This document shows positions 26,267-34,790 of a stretch of 64,000 nt of DNA, piece after piece. The stretch covers positions 186,001 to 250,000 of the forward strand of contig JADBYA010000002.1 of the NCBI GenBank assembly GCA_020403245.1, written 5' to 3'. The stretch is from Flavobacterium sp. GTDB taxonomy: Bacteria; Bacteroidota; Bacteroidia; Flavobacteriales; Flavobacteriaceae. Both the position numbers and the translations under genes were made by a program. Below the pieces are notes generated by a model that saw nothing but the letters and a program-made list of their open reading frames with translations, had not been told where the DNA came from and did not search any database. The number at the start of each line of letters is the position of its first letter. Within the stretch, counting starts at the first letter, position 1.

Positions 26267-26809
26267 TTATTTATCCGTTAATAGTTGTTTTAATTTGTCC
26301 CAGCGCGGGTCAATATCATCTTCTTTTTTTTCTACTTCTTTTACTTTTTTAACCTGTAATTCTTTTAGTTTTTTTAATGTCTCTGTTTGCAATGTTCCGT
26401 CTTTTACACCTGGATGAACCCTTTTGTGAGGAACAGACAAAACAATCATTTCATAAATGTATTGCGATAAATCTATTTGATGTTCTCCATGTGGAAGTAT
26501 CAATAATTCGTCATTGTCATTGTTGAATTCGTCTCCAAACTGAACAACTAACTTAATATTTCCTTTAATCGGCAAATCAAATAGTTCTCCAGTTAAGTCA
26601 CAAGGAACATTGACAGTGCCTTTGTGTTTGAAGTTGATTTCCAGCATAGTTGATTTTTTTTCAAGAACAACTTCTGCCAAAATATCAGAACTTTCGAATT
26701 CATCAAAACTAAAATGGTCAAAGAACTTTTTATCTATTTTAAATCCAAACTGATGTTTTCCTAATTTTAATCCTATAAAAGGAATTAAATATTCATTCGT
26801 ACTTTTCAT
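26267..26809 (-). CDS. DUF177 protein (YceD), 23S rRNA accumulation factor family
   Basis: A 180-residue soluble protein with the DUF177 features: GTVNVPCDLTGELFDLPI (key CDLTG) near residue 65, and the C-terminal half with VLSVPHKRVHPG before an acidic/basic end (DIDPRWDKLKQLL). YceD is linked to 23S rRNA levels in E. coli and plants and is always next to rpmF. A promoter element lies 34 bases upstream, so this is probably the first gene of the DUF177-rpmF-fabH-accB-accC operon. Confidence 0.9.
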   Translation of the reverse strand: MKSTNEYLIPFIGLKLGKHQFGFKIDKKFFDHFSFDEFESSDILAEVVLEKKSTMLEINFKHKGTVNVPCDLTGELFDLPIKGNIKLVVQFGDEFNNDNDELLILPHGEHQIDLSQYIYEMIVLSVPHKRVHPGVKDGTLQTETLKKLKELQVKKVKEVEKKEDDIDPRWDKLKQLLTDK

Positions 26810-26843
26810 CTAAACAACAATTTGTGCCGACATTTCGGGAGTG

Positions 26844-26851
26844 CAAAGATA
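26844..26851 (-). promoter_or_regulatory. Candidate promoter for the DUF177-rpmF-fabH-acc cluster
   Basis: Minus strand reads TATCTTTG, a match to TAnnTTTG, 34 bases before the start at 26809. Confidence 0.5.
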
Positions 26852-26894
26852 TAAAATTATTGTAATTTTAATATGCTTATAAACATTTTTTTGT

Positions 26895-27941
26895 TTATAA
26901 CTGTTTTTCTTTTGTTTTCAAGGGATTTTTGCTGATTTCTTGGTATTGATTTCTACAATTATAGATGTCAATTGCGGTATAAACTGCTTCTTTGAAAGAA
27001 TTATAATCGGCAATACCTTTTCCTGCAATTTCGTATGCGGTTCCATGATCTGGTGAAGTTCTTATTTTATTCAATCCAGCAGTATAATTTACACCATTAC
27101 CAAAAGACAATGTTTTAAAGGGAATTAATCCTTGATCGTGATAAGTAGCTAAAACGGCATCGTATTTTTCATATTGATTACTTCCAAAAAAACCATCAGC
27201 AGCATAAGGGCCAAAAACCAAAGTTCCTTTTGCATATAGTTTTTTTATAGCTGGTTTAAGTATTTCATCGTCTTCTTTGCCAATAACACCATTGTCTCCA
27301 GCATGAGGATTAAGTGCAAGAACAGCAATCTTAGGTTTGTTTATGCCAAAATCTTGTGTTAATGCCAGTTTTATGATTTCAATTTTTTGGGTGATTAGCT
27401 TTTCTGTTAGGTGTTTGGCTACCTCATTCACGGGAATATGATCAGTCAATAAACCTACTCTCAAATTATCTTGAACCATTAGCATTAGAGCATTTCCTTC
27501 TAATTCTTTGTCTAAATAATCAGTATGTCCTGGAAATTTGAAGTCTTCTGATTGGATATTGTATTTGTTGATTGGAGCGGTTACCAGCACATCTATTTGA
27601 TTTTCTTTCAATGCTTTTGTTGCAGCTACAAATGATTGTATAGCATATTTTCCAATGGTTGAATCATTTACTCCAAAATTCAAATCAACTCCTTCGCGCC
27701 AAATATTTAAAACGTTTATTTTGCCAAGTACCAATTGGTCTAATTTATCAATACCATGAAGCGGTGCTGTTAGTTCTAATTTTTTTTTGATAAAAGAAAG
27801 TACTTTTACATTGGCAAAAATAACCGGCGTACAAAGCTCCAATATTCTAGAGTCTTCAAAAGTCTTAAGGATAACCTCGCTTCCAATACCGTTTAAATCT
27901 CCAATGGATATCCCAACGATTATATTTTCTGCTTTTTTCAT
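26895..27941 (-). CDS. pdxA: 4-hydroxythreonine-4-phosphate dehydrogenase
   Basis: A 348-residue NAD-dependent, metal-binding enzyme of pyridoxal phosphate synthesis (DXP-dependent route). It begins with VGISIGDLNGIGSEV, and the three metal-binding His are in FPGHTDYL, LNPHAGDNG and ATYHDQGLIPFK. The C-terminus includes RTSPDHGTAYEIAGKG. Length is normal. It diverges from ribE over 60 bases, with a -7 promoter motif for each gene in that gap. Confidence 0.95.
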   Translation of the reverse strand: MKKAENIIVGISIGDLNGIGSEVILKTFEDSRILELCTPVIFANVKVLSFIKKKLELTAPLHGIDKLDQLVLGKINVLNIWREGVDLNFGVNDSTIGKYAIQSFVAATKALKENQIDVLVTAPINKYNIQSEDFKFPGHTDYLDKELEGNALMLMVQDNLRVGLLTDHIPVNEVAKHLTEKLITQKIEIIKLALTQDFGINKPKIAVLALNPHAGDNGVIGKEDDEILKPAIKKLYAKGTLVFGPYAADGFFGSNQYEKYDAVLATYHDQGLIPFKTLSFGNGVNYTAGLNKIRTSPDHGTAYEIAGKGIADYNSFKEAVYTAIDIYNCRNQYQEISKNPLKTKEKQL

Positions 27942-27964
27942 AGGAATGGCAAGTTATTTATTGC

Positions 27965-27972
27965 TAATTTTG
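27965..27972 (+). promoter_or_regulatory. Candidate promoter for ribE
   Basis: TAATTTTG matches TAnnTTTG and ends 29 bases before the ribE ATG at 28002; it lies within the divergent pdxA/ribE gap. Confidence 0.5.
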
Positions 27973-27977
27973 AAGTG

Positions 27978-27985
27978 CAAATTTA
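27978..27985 (-). promoter_or_regulatory. Candidate promoter for pdxA
   Basis: Minus strand reads TAAATTTG (TAnnTTTG), 36 bases before the pdxA ATG. It is only five bases from the opposing ribE element, so the two RNA polymerases would compete. Confidence 0.5.
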
Positions 27986-28001
27986 GTAAAATAAAACCAT
28001 A

Positions 28002-28592
28002 ATGTTTACAGGAATTATTGAAGCCCTAGGAATAATAAAAGAAATTAAAAGAGATTACGATAATCTTGACATAACAGTTTCATCTTCGATTACCAATGAG
28101 TTAAAAATTGACCAAAGTGTTGCCCATAACGGTGTTTGTCTTACTGTTGTGGTCATAAACGAAGAGCAATACACAGTAACCGCGATTAAAGAAACTATTA
28201 TTAAAACTAATCTTAGTGATTGGAAAGTGGGTGATTTACTCAATTTAGAACGCGCAATGAAACTTGGCGATAGACTTGATGGACACATTGTTCAAGGTCA
28301 TGTTGATCAAATAGGGATTTGTAAATCTGTTGAAGAAGCTAATGGGAGTTGGTATTTCACTTTTGAGTATGATAGCAAATTAAACAATATAACTATCGAA
28401 AAGGGTTCTATTACAGTTAATGGAGTTAGTTTGACCGTTGTTAATTCAAAAGAAAATGAATTTAGTGTTGCTATAATTCCATATACTTACGAATACACAA
28501 ATTTTAAGAATATTAAAATTGGAACAAAAATAAATTTGGAATTTGATGTTGTAGGAAAATACGTCGCCAGAATTTATAGGCTACGTCAATAG
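28002..28592 (+). CDS. ribE: Riboflavin synthase, alpha subunit
   Basis: A 196-residue enzyme that converts two 6,7-dimethyl-8-ribityllumazine to riboflavin. The internal duplication of the family is visible: MFTGIIEALG and SVAHNGVCLTVV in the first half, GHIVQGHVDQIG and GSITVNGVSLTVV in the second. The length matches the trimeric bacterial enzyme. No other rib genes are in the window. The gene is followed by a terminator at 28621-28650. It diverges from pdxA; vitamins B2 and B6 are metabolically linked because PdxH uses FMN, but coregulation is only inferred. Confidence 0.95.
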   Translation: MFTGIIEALGIIKEIKRDYDNLDITVSSSITNELKIDQSVAHNGVCLTVVVINEEQYTVTAIKETIIKTNLSDWKVGDLLNLERAMKLGDRLDGHIVQGHVDQIGICKSVEEANGSWYFTFEYDSKLNNITIEKGSITVNGVSLTVVNSKENEFSVAIIPYTYEYTNFKNIKIGTKINLEFDVVGKYVARIYRLRQ

Positions 28593-28620
28593 ATTAAATA
28601 TTCATGAATTTATAAAGTAA

Positions 28621-28650
28621 AAAGTATCCCTTTATAAGGATGCTTTTTTT
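28621..28650 (+). terminator. ribE terminator
   Basis: AAAGTATCC / GGATGCTTT with one G-U pair and an eight-base loop, then a T-run. It overlaps the last codons of the convergent small gene. Confidence 0.75.
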
Positions 28651-28847
28651 GTATTTAGACGATATGTTTTATAAAACGCGAACAACACACAAAGAATTGT
28701 TAAAACAAACAAACCCCCGTCCAAAGGAAGACCCGGTGGCGGTGGCGGTGTAGATGGTGGCGGTGGATCAGGGGCCGCAATAACATTTGTTAAGGGCAGC
28801 AAAAACACAACCATTAGGATTATAATTCTATTTGGGACAATTCTCAT
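28632..28847 (-). CDS. Small Pro-rich protein with PID-CTERM-like sorting signal
   Basis: A 71-residue protein: signal peptide (about 1-24, ending VIAAPD), a proline run (PPPPSTPPPPP), then GLPLDGGLFVLTILCVLFAF and a basic tail KTYRLNTKK. The order motif, hydrophobic helix, basic end resembles the PID-CTERM sorting domain of flavobacterial short proteins, where the core is PIDGG; here it reads PLDGG. Such tails are thought to be recognised by a membrane sorting enzyme, which is not in the window. It could also just be a small membrane protein. It converges with ribE and shares its terminator. Confidence 0.6.
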   Translation of the reverse strand: MRIVPNRIIILMVVFLLPLTNVIAAPDPPPPSTPPPPPGLPLDGGLFVLTILCVLFAFYKTYRLNTKKASL

Positions 28848-28962
28848 AGTGCGTAAAAGTAAAAAAAAAATCCAATCTCCAAAACAAATTATTTAATTAA
28901 TCGACAAACTTAATGAAATGATAATTATTAAAACCATGTTTAATTCTAAATACTAACAATTT

Positions 28963-28991
28963 AAAAAAAGACCTCATGCTGGAGGTCTTTT
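28963..28991 (-). terminator. tRNA terminator
   Basis: AAAAGACCTC / GAGGTCTTTT, 10-bp stem and six-base loop, immediately beyond the tRNA 3' end on the minus strand; the A-run provides the U-tail. Confidence 0.85.
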
Positions 28992-28996
28992 CGTTG

Positions 28997-29070
28997 TGGT
29001 CCCACTTGGGCTCGAACCAAGGACCACCTGATTATGAGTCAGGTGCTCTAACCAACTGAGCTATAGGACC
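28997..29070 (-). tRNA. tRNA with CAU anticodon (Ile2 or Met)
   Basis: A 74-base cloverleaf without encoded CCA. Acceptor GGTCCTA pairs with TGGGACC (one G-U), D-arm GCTC...GAGC, anticodon stem CCTGA/TCAGG with loop CTCATAA (anticodon CAT at 29036-29034), T-arm CTTGG TTCGAGC CCAAG, discriminator A. The C4-G69 and C5-G68 pairs are features used by TilS on E. coli tRNA-Ile2, which favours lysidine-modified Ile (AUA) over elongator Met, but this is not decisive. Confidence 0.95.
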
Positions 29071-29178
29071 AGTTTTATTTAACAGATTATTATATAATTA
29101 ATCCGTGTTCAGTGAATAAAGCAGGCTTTATTTTGAGGTTGCAATATTACCACTAATTTTTATTTGATGCAACTATTT

Positions 29179-29580
29179 TTAGTTGATTTCTTGACAAAGT
29201 TCAATCAAAACACCGTTTGTTCCTTTGGGATGCAAAAAAACGACAAGTTTGTTGTCAGCACCTTTTTTAGGTGTTTCATTTAGAATTGTAAAGCCCTCAT
29301 TTTTTAAACGGATAATTTCTGTTAGAATATTTTCAACATCAAAAGCAATGTGATGAATTCCTTCTCCTTTTTTTTCAAGGAATTTGGCAATGGGACTTTC
29401 AGGATTTGTGGCTTCTAATAGTTCAATTTTATTTGGACCATTCATAAAAAAGGATGTTTTCACGCCTTCGCTGATAACTTCCTCTTGTTTATAGGGTGGA
29501 TTTCCAAATAGTTTTTCAAAAAGTAAATTAGATGTGTCCAAATTTTTCACGGCGATACCAATATGTTCTATTTTTCTCAT
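29179..29580 (-). CDS. mce: Methylmalonyl-CoA epimerase
   Basis: A 133-residue VOC-fold enzyme that interconverts (R)- and (S)-methylmalonyl-CoA in the propionate/succinate route. Metal ligands are seen as His in KIEHIGIAVKNL, His in GEGIHHIAFDV and Glu in GVLIELCQ near the C-terminus. The size matches the family. The mutase genes are not nearby. Confidence 0.92.
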   Translation of the reverse strand: MRKIEHIGIAVKNLDTSNLLFEKLFGNPPYKQEEVISEGVKTSFFMNGPNKIELLEATNPESPIAKFLEKKGEGIHHIAFDVENILTEIIRLKNEGFTILNETPKKGADNKLVVFLHPKGTNGVLIELCQEIN

Positions 29581-29587
29581 GATTAAT

Positions 29588-29712
29588 TTATTTTGCTACA
29601 GAGCCACAAAGGCACGAAGATTTTTATAATAAAACAAAATAAAGACTTTAAAATACACGAATAGCAGATATTCTAAAAATAAACTTTACAGCTTTGTGTC
29701 TTTGTGGCTTTA
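29588..29712. repeat. Degenerate inverted element with GCCACAAAG edges
   Basis: The left edge GAGCCACAAAGGCACGAAG and right edge TTTGTGTCTTTGTGGC are inverted copies of each other around an AT-rich centre, in the gap between mce and rbfA. Related wording occurs at 4638-4742 and near 51570. The right edge supplies the TTTG that serves as a -33 candidate for rbfA. Confidence 0.6.
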
Positions 29713-29729
29713 AAAAAATTGTATTTTTG
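29701..29729 (+). promoter_or_regulatory. rbfA promoter, near-leaderless
   Basis: TTTG (29701-29704), 17-base spacer, TATTTTTG (29722-29729): a good -33/-7 pair. Only four bases separate it from the rbfA ATG at 29734, so the transcript should start at or next to the start codon. This rules out the in-frame opening at 29704. Confidence 0.6.
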
Positions 29730-29733
29730 GACC

Positions 29734-30126
29734 ATGGAAACTAATAGACAAAAAAAAATTGGTAATGTCTTGCAAAAAGATTTGGTAGACATTCTTCAAG
29801 GGGAAATACGTAAAAACGGAATTACTAATTTGATAATTTCTGTTTCAAAAGTAACCGTAACTACTGATTTGTCTATTGCAAAGGTCTATTTGAGTGTTTT
29901 CCCTCAGGACAAAGCTAAAGAATTGTTGGAGGCGATAAAAACAAACGCTCCTTTAATAAAGCATGATTTGTCGCAACGAGTAAAATTGCAATTGCGTAAA
30001 GTACCTAATCTTGCTTTTTACATTGATGATTCATTGGATTATATCGAAAAAATTGACAATGCACTAGCGGGCAAAGAAAATCCAATTGAAAACCGAGAAC
30101 TTTTAGACAAACGCAAGAAATTTTAA
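29734..30126 (+). CDS. rbfA: Ribosome-binding factor A
   Basis: A 130-residue KH-fold protein that helps mature the 30S subunit and 16S rRNA 5' end. It begins METNRQKKIGNVLQKDLVDIL; the conserved core includes VTVTTDLSIAKVYLSVFP and LRKVPNLAFYIDDSLDY. The ATG at 29734 was chosen because an upstream in-frame opening at 29704 overlaps the promoter. The permease gene starts one base after its stop, suggesting cotranscription. Confidence 0.93.
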   Translation: METNRQKKIGNVLQKDLVDILQGEIRKNGITNLIISVSKVTVTTDLSIAKVYLSVFPQDKAKELLEAIKTNAPLIKHDLSQRVKLQLRKVPNLAFYIDDSLDYIEKIDNALAGKENPIENRELLDKRKKF

Positions 30127-30127
30127 C

Positions 30128-31330
30128 TTGAATTTTTCGCTATACATAGCTAAACGATACCTTTTTAGCAAGAGTAAAAATAATGCTATCAATATCATTA
30201 CAGGCATTGCTTCTGTGGGAATAATTGTTGGTACAATGGCTTTGTTCGTGGTTCTTTCTGTTTTTAGTGGTTTGCGAGATTTCAGTTTGTCTTTTTCCAA
30301 TGATTTTGATTCCGATTTAAAAGTTATCCCTCATGTTGGAAAATCTTTTTTTATTTCATCCAAACAAGAAAACCAATTAAAAAACCTTAAAGGCATTGCG
30401 TCTTTTAGCAAAGTTGTTGAAGAAAGAGTACTTTTCTTTTTTGACGGAAAAGAACAAGTAACCTATTTGAAAGGAGTTGATGTTAATTTTACTAAAACAA
30501 ATATACTGTCGCAAAACAACATTTTCAATGGCCAATGGTTAAAACCAAACACCTATCAAGTAGTTATTGGTTATGGAATTTCGCAAAAATTATCACTTGG
30601 CCTTTTTGATTTTAACAATCCTTTTGAGGTTTATGTTCCTCGAAAAGGGAAAGCTGTAATTGAAAGTGAAGCCGATGCTTTTAATAAAACCACTTTAATT
30701 CCAGTTGGGATTTACGCCATAAGCGAAGATTTGGATAGTAAATATGTTTTTTGTGATTTGGCTTTGGCTCAGCAATTGTTGGAATTTCAACCCAATCAGG
30801 TTTCAGGAATCGAGATCAAATTGAAACCCAATGTTGACGAAACTACTGTCAGAGAAAAACTGAATTCTATTTTTCAAAATAAAGCAGAAATTAAAAACAG
30901 AGCACAACAAAACGCTACACTTTATAAAATGTTGAACACCGAAAACATTGCTGTTTATTTAATTTTCACTTTAGTAATTATCATTGCACTTTTTAACTTA
31001 ATTGGTGCTTTGATTATGATGATTTTAGACAAGAAAAGTAATTTGAAAACTTTGTTTAATTTGGGTTCAGAAATCAATGATTTGAAGAATATATTTCTAC
31101 TTCAAGGCACTCTACTTTCGATTATTGGAGGAATTATTGGATTGTGTTTAGGAATTATTATTGTTATTATTCAACAACAGTATAAACTAATAATGATTAC
31201 AGAGTCGTTGGCTTATCCAGTGGTTTTTACTATTCAGAATGTCCTAATTGTTTTCGGAACTATAGTCCTACTTGGTTTTGTTGCTAGTTTAATTGCTAGC
31301 AGTCGAGTGACTAAAAAACTGTTGGATTAA
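30128..31330 (+). CDS. LolC/E-like ABC transporter permease
   Basis: A 400-residue permease starting with TTG at 30128, one base after rbfA. The first membrane helix is at about residues 21-44 (IITGIASVGIIVGTMALFVV), followed by a large periplasmic domain and three helices in the C-terminal FtsX domain (from about 275: IAVYLIFTLVIIIALFNLIGAL). The N-terminal sequence LYIAKRYLFSKSKNNAIN is typical of LolC/LolE permeases that release lipoproteins from the inner membrane. No LolD ATPase is adjacent, which is common in Bacteroidetes. The exact substrate is inferred. Confidence 0.85.
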   Translation: MNFSLYIAKRYLFSKSKNNAINIITGIASVGIIVGTMALFVVLSVFSGLRDFSLSFSNDFDSDLKVIPHVGKSFFISSKQENQLKNLKGIASFSKVVEERVLFFFDGKEQVTYLKGVDVNFTKTNILSQNNIFNGQWLKPNTYQVVIGYGISQKLSLGLFDFNNPFEVYVPRKGKAVIESEADAFNKTTLIPVGIYAISEDLDSKYVFCDLALAQQLLEFQPNQVSGIEIKLKPNVDETTVREKLNSIFQNKAEIKNRAQQNATLYKMLNTENIAVYLIFTLVIIIALFNLIGALIMMILDKKSNLKTLFNLGSEINDLKNIFLLQGTLLSIIGGIIGLCLGIIIVIIQQQYKLIMITESLAYPVVFTIQNVLIVFGTIVLLGFVASLIASSRVTKKLLD

Positions 31331-31362
31331 AAAAACTTTCATGCCTTATATGGTAAAAAACT

Positions 31363-31434
31363 AAACCATTAAGAAATTAAGGTTCATTAAGAGTCAATTG
31401 ACCGAAACTTAATTTTCTTAATCTTCATGGTTTT
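31363..31434. repeat. AACCATTAAG inverted element, copy 1
   Basis: Edges AAACCATTAAGAAATTAAGG and CTTAATCTTCATGGTTT are complementary apart from a few mismatches, with internal CATTAAG and CTTAA words. It lies between the permease and dusB, convergent ends. See copies at 32501, 36117 and 54134. Confidence 0.7.
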
Positions 31435-31460
31435 TAAATTTATTTTTGTGTCCGATAGGA

Positions 31461-32453
31461 TTAAACAAACTGATAATCTGCATACACTTCTTCAATTTCA
31501 TCCAAAGCTTTGAATAAACTTTCCGCCGTTTCTAATGTAACCAATTTTAATCGGTGTTCTTTGAAGTTGGAAACTCCTTTGAAATAATTGGTGTAATGAC
31601 GGCGCATTTCAACAATGCCAACACGTTCTCCTTTCCAATCCATTGACCAGGTTAAATGATTTCGTGCGGCTTCTATTCGGTCGGCCATGGTAGGTTGTGC
31701 CAAATGTTCCCCTGTTTTGAAATAGTGTTTGATTTCGTTAAAAATCCACGGATAGCCGATGGCAGCACGACCAATCATCATGCCGTCCAAGCCAAATTTA
31801 TTTTTGTATTCCAATGCTTTTTCGGGCGAATCGATATCGCCATTTCCGAAAATCGGCATTGTTATTCGGGGATTACTTTTCACACGGGCAATATGTGTCC
31901 AATCAGCATTTCCTTTATACATTTGGGCACGAGTTCGGGCATGAATTGTTAGTGCTTGTACCCCAATATCTTGCAAACGTTCGGCAACTTCATCAATATT
32001 AATTGAGTTTTCATCCCAGCCCAATCGCGTTTTTACTGTTACAGGAAGGTTGGTTCCTTTGATAACGGCTTTGGTCAAGCGTACCATCAAATCGACATCC
32101 TTCAAAACACCGGCACCGGCCCCTTTGCAAACTACTTTTTTAACGGGGCAACCAAAATTAATATCGATTAAATCGGGCTGAACGGCATCTACAATTTTGG
32201 CCGACATCGCCATGGCTTCTTCATCGCCACCAAAAATCTGAATACCAACAGGTCGTTCATAATCGAAAATATCCAACTTCATGCGGCTTTTTATGGCATC
32301 GCGAATTAACCCTTCGGAAGAAATGAATTCCGAATACATTAAATCGGCACCATGCAATTTGCATAACCTGCGAAATGGCGGATCGCTTACGTCTTCCATT
32401 GGCGCAAGTAACAGTGGGAAATCGGGTAATATGATGTTGCCTATTTTGGGCAT
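31461..32453 (-). CDS. dusB: tRNA-dihydrouridine synthase
   Basis: A 330-residue flavoenzyme that reduces uridines of tRNA to dihydrouridine. The FMN-binding barrel begins LLLAPMEDVSDPPFRRLC; the catalytic region is DINFGCPVKKVVCKGAGAG (Cys in FGCP); later motifs include LTIHARTRAQMYKG and GNGDIDSPE. The ATG at 32453 is chosen; a TTG opening 18 bases upstream overlaps the candidate promoter. The motif set fits the DusB subgroup. Confidence 0.93.
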   Translation of the reverse strand: MPKIGNIILPDFPLLLAPMEDVSDPPFRRLCKLHGADLMYSEFISSEGLIRDAIKSRMKLDIFDYERPVGIQIFGGDEEAMAMSAKIVDAVQPDLIDINFGCPVKKVVCKGAGAGVLKDVDLMVRLTKAVIKGTNLPVTVKTRLGWDENSINIDEVAERLQDIGVQALTIHARTRAQMYKGNADWTHIARVKSNPRITMPIFGNGDIDSPEKALEYKNKFGLDGMMIGRAAIGYPWIFNEIKHYFKTGEHLAQPTMADRIEAARNHLTWSMDWKGERVGIVEMRRHYTNYFKGVSNFKEHRLKLVTLETAESLFKALDEIEEVYADYQFV

Positions 32454-32468
32454 ACTATTAATTTTGGG

Positions 32469-32476
32469 CAAAGATA
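32469..32476 (-). promoter_or_regulatory. Candidate promoter for dusB
   Basis: Minus strand reads TATCTTTG (TAnnTTTG), 15 bases before the dusB ATG at 32453. Confidence 0.5.
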
Positions 32477-32500
32477 GAAAAATTAAAATTCAATTTTTTG

Positions 32501-32556
32501 AACCATTAAGGGATTAAGGCGCATTAAGTCTTAACTTTCTTAATTGCTTAATGGTT
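32501..32556. repeat. AACCATTAAG inverted element, copy 2
   Basis: Begins AACCATTAAGGGATTAAGG and ends CTTAATTGCTTAATGGTT; a compact hairpin-forming repeat in the divergent dusB/lepA gap. Confidence 0.75.
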
Positions 32557-32585
32557 TAAAAGGAATATGTTTCAAAACTTTGCGC

Positions 32586-32593
32586 TATATTTG
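32586..32593 (+). promoter_or_regulatory. Candidate promoter for lepA
   Basis: TATATTTG matches TAnnTTTG and lies 80 bases before the lepA ATG. Confidence 0.4.
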
Positions 32594-32673
32594 CCGATTA
32601 AATGCGAAAGCATTTTTGCCCATTCGAGACGCAGGTCGAACAGTATGGAGTAAAAAATTGACAGATAAAGAGA

Positions 32674-34470
32674 ATGAAGAATATTAGAAATTTTTGCATT
32701 ATTGCCCACATTGACCACGGGAAAAGTACGCTTGCCGATAGACTTCTTGGTGCTACCCAAACCGTTACGGCTCGTGAAGAAAAAGCGCAGTTGCTTGACA
32801 ATATGGACTTGGAACGCGAACGTGGAATTACGATAAAAAGTCACGCCATTCAAATGGAATACAACTACAAAGGCGAAGATTATATTTTGAACCTGATTGA
32901 TACTCCGGGACATGTCGATTTTTCGTATGAAGTTTCCCGTTCTATTGCGGCTTGTGAAGGAGCGTTGTTGATTGTTGATGCAGCGCAAAGTATTCAGGCA
33001 CAGACCATTTCTAATTTGTATTTGGCTTTGGAAAACGACTTGGAAATTATTCCAGTGCTAAATAAAGTGGATTTACCAAGTGCTAATCCGGAAGAAGTGA
33101 GCGACGATATTATTGATTTATTAGGTTGTAAGTTAGAAGATATTATTCACGCTTCGGGGAAAACGGGTTTTGGTGTACAAAATATTTTGGCTGCCATTAT
33201 CGAGAAAATTCCTCCGCCAAAAGGCGTAAAAGAAGAACCACTTCAGGCCTTGATTTTTGATTCGCATTACAATCCGTTTAGAGGAATTGAGGTTATTTTT
33301 AGAATTAAAAATGGTGAAATTCGAAAAGGGCAAAAAATAAAATTCATGGCTACGGGCAATGAATATTTTGCGGATGAAGTAGGAACTTTGAAATTAAACC
33401 AAGTGCCAAAAGATGTCATTTCGACGGGTGATGTAGGGTATTTGATTTCGGGAATAAAAGAAGCCAAAGAGGTAAAAGTGGGTGATACCATTACCGATGC
33501 CAAAACCCCTACAACGAATATGATTACCGGTTTTGAAGATGTAAAACCAATGGTTTTTGCTGGAATTTATCCTGTCGATACCGATGATTATGAAGATTTG
33601 CGTTCCTCGATGGAAAAATTGCAATTGAACGACGCTTCCTTGGTTTTTTTGCCCGAAAGTTCCGCTGCGTTGGGCTTTGGTTTTCGTTGCGGGTTTTTAG
33701 GAATGTTGCATTTAGAAATTATACAGGAACGTTTGGAGCGCGAGTATGATATGACTGTAATTACTACGGTTCCCAACGTTTCGTATTTGGCGTATACTAA
33801 GAAAGATCCTGAAACACCATTTGTAGTTAATAATCCATCCGATTTACCGGAGCCATCCAGGTTAGATAGAGTGGAGGAACCCTTTATCAAAGCAACTATT
33901 ATTACCAAAGCCGATTATGTGGGTAACGTGATGAGTTTGTGTATTGAAAAACGTGGGGTGATTACCAATCAAACCTACTTAACCACCGAAAGAGTTGAAT
34001 TGAATTTTGATATGCCTTTGGCGGAAATTGTATTCGATTTTTATGACCGACTGAAAACGGTTTCCAAAGGATATGCATCGTTTGATTATTCCCCAATTGG
34101 CATGCGAGCTTCTAAATTAGTGAAATTGGATGTTTTGTTAAATTCGCAATCAGTTGATGCGCTTTCGGCTTTAATTCATGAGAGCAACGCGTATGCCATT
34201 GGTAAAAAAATGTGTGAAAAACTGCGTGAGTTAATCCCAAGACAGCAATTTGATATTCCGATACAAGCCGCAATTGGGGCAAAAATCATAGCGCGTGAAA
34301 CCATAAAAGCGTTGCGTAAAGACGTTACCGCTAAATGTTATGGTGGTGATATTTCACGTAAAAGAAAACTACTGGAAAAACAGAAAAAAGGTAAAAAGCG
34401 TATGCGTTTGGTAGGAAATGTAGAAATTCCGCAAGAAGCGTTTATGGCGGTTTTGAAGTTGAATGATTAA
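32674..34470 (+). CDS. lepA: Elongation factor 4 (LepA)
   Basis: A 598-residue translational GTPase that acts on ribosomes during initiation or stress, often described as a back-translocase. G1 is AHIDHGKST (residues 10-18), G2 region [11 protein letters not shown]3 DTPGHVDF, G4 NKVD, G5 region SGKTG. The EF-G-like domains and the LepA-specific C-terminal domain (from about 480) are complete, ending [16 protein letters not shown]. Length is normal. It has a 200-base upstream gap with one hairpin repeat and a candidate promoter. Confidence 0.97.
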   Translation: MKNIRNFCIIAHIDHGKSTLADRLLGATQTVTAREEKAQLLDNMDLERERGITIKSHAIQMEYNYKGEDYILNLIDTPGHVDFSYEVSRSIAACEGALLIVDAAQSIQAQTISNLYLALENDLEIIPVLNKVDLPSANPEEVSDDIIDLLGCKLEDIIHASGKTGFGVQNILAAIIEKIPPPKGVKEEPLQALIFDSHYNPFRGIEVIFRIKNGEIRKGQKIKFMATGNEYFADEVGTLKLNQVPKDVISTGDVGYLISGIKEAKEVKVGDTITDAKTPTTNMITGFEDVKPMVFAGIYPVDTDDYEDLRSSMEKLQLNDASLVFLPESSAALGFGFRCGFLGMLHLEIIQERLEREYDMTVITTVPNVSYLAYTKKDPETPFVVNNPSDLPEPSRLDRVEEPFIKATIITKADYVGNVMSLCIEKRGVITNQTYLTTERVELNFDMPLAEIVFDFYDRLKTVSKGYASFDYSPIGMRASKLVKLDVLLNSQSVDALSALIHESNAYAIGKKMCEKLRELIPRQQFDIPIQAAIGAKIIARETIKALRKDVTAKCYGGDISRKRKLLEKQKKGKKRMRLVGNVEIPQEAFMAVLKLND

Positions 34471-34503
34471 GAAGTATTAAGATTTCAGTATTAAGTATTA
34501 AGA

Positions 34504-34535
34504 CAAACCCGATGGCGAAAGTTGTTGGGTTTTTT
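34504..34535 (+). terminator. lepA terminator
   Basis: AAACCCGA / TTGGGTTT (one G-U) around a 12-base loop, followed by T5, 34 bases after the lepA stop. Confidence 0.65.
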
Positions 34536-34566
34536 GATTAGAAATAATTTCACTAAATTTGTTACT

Positions 34567-34788
34567 ATGGAAGCAATAAAACTAAATATCAACTTGAATG
34601 TAAATCAGTTGGTTGAAGCTGTAAAACAATTATCTCCAAAAGATAAAATGAAAATCAACGACGCAATATGGAATGATGAAATCGAAATTCCAATAGAGCA
34701 TCAAAAGATTGTCTTAAGTCGTGTTACTAAAGCAGAGTCAGACACAAACAGACTTTTGGATTGGGATAAAGTTTCTAAAAATTTTTAA
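34567..34788 (+). CDS. Antitoxin of a type II toxin-antitoxin pair
   Basis: A 73-residue protein starting MEAIKLNINLNVNQLVEAV at 34567; an opening at 34522 overlaps the lepA terminator and is not used. The segment LVEAVKQLSPKDKMKINDAIW resembles the N-terminal part of addiction-module antitoxins (PF09720-like), which often carry LxxLSxxxR/K elements. It lies two bases before a RelE/ParE-like toxin gene. The pairing is the main support. Confidence 0.7.
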   Translation: MEAIKLNINLNVNQLVEAVKQLSPKDKMKINDAIWNDEIEIPIEHQKIVLSRVTKAESDTNRLLDWDKVSKNF

Positions 34789-34790
34789 TA

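Noticed and set aside
28997..29070. Plain assignment as elongator tRNA-Met
   Set aside because: The CAU anticodon alone does not separate Met from lysidine-modified Ile2; the C4-G69 and C5-G68 pairs favour Ile2, so the call is left open.
32572..32988. 138-codon minus-strand frame opposite the lepA start
   Set aside because: Antisense shadow of a strongly conserved GTPase gene; no recognisable protein and it overlaps the lepA promoter region.
34522..34566. Upstream start for the antitoxin gene
   Set aside because: It would begin inside the lepA terminator; the ATG at 34567 gives the expected short antitoxin.
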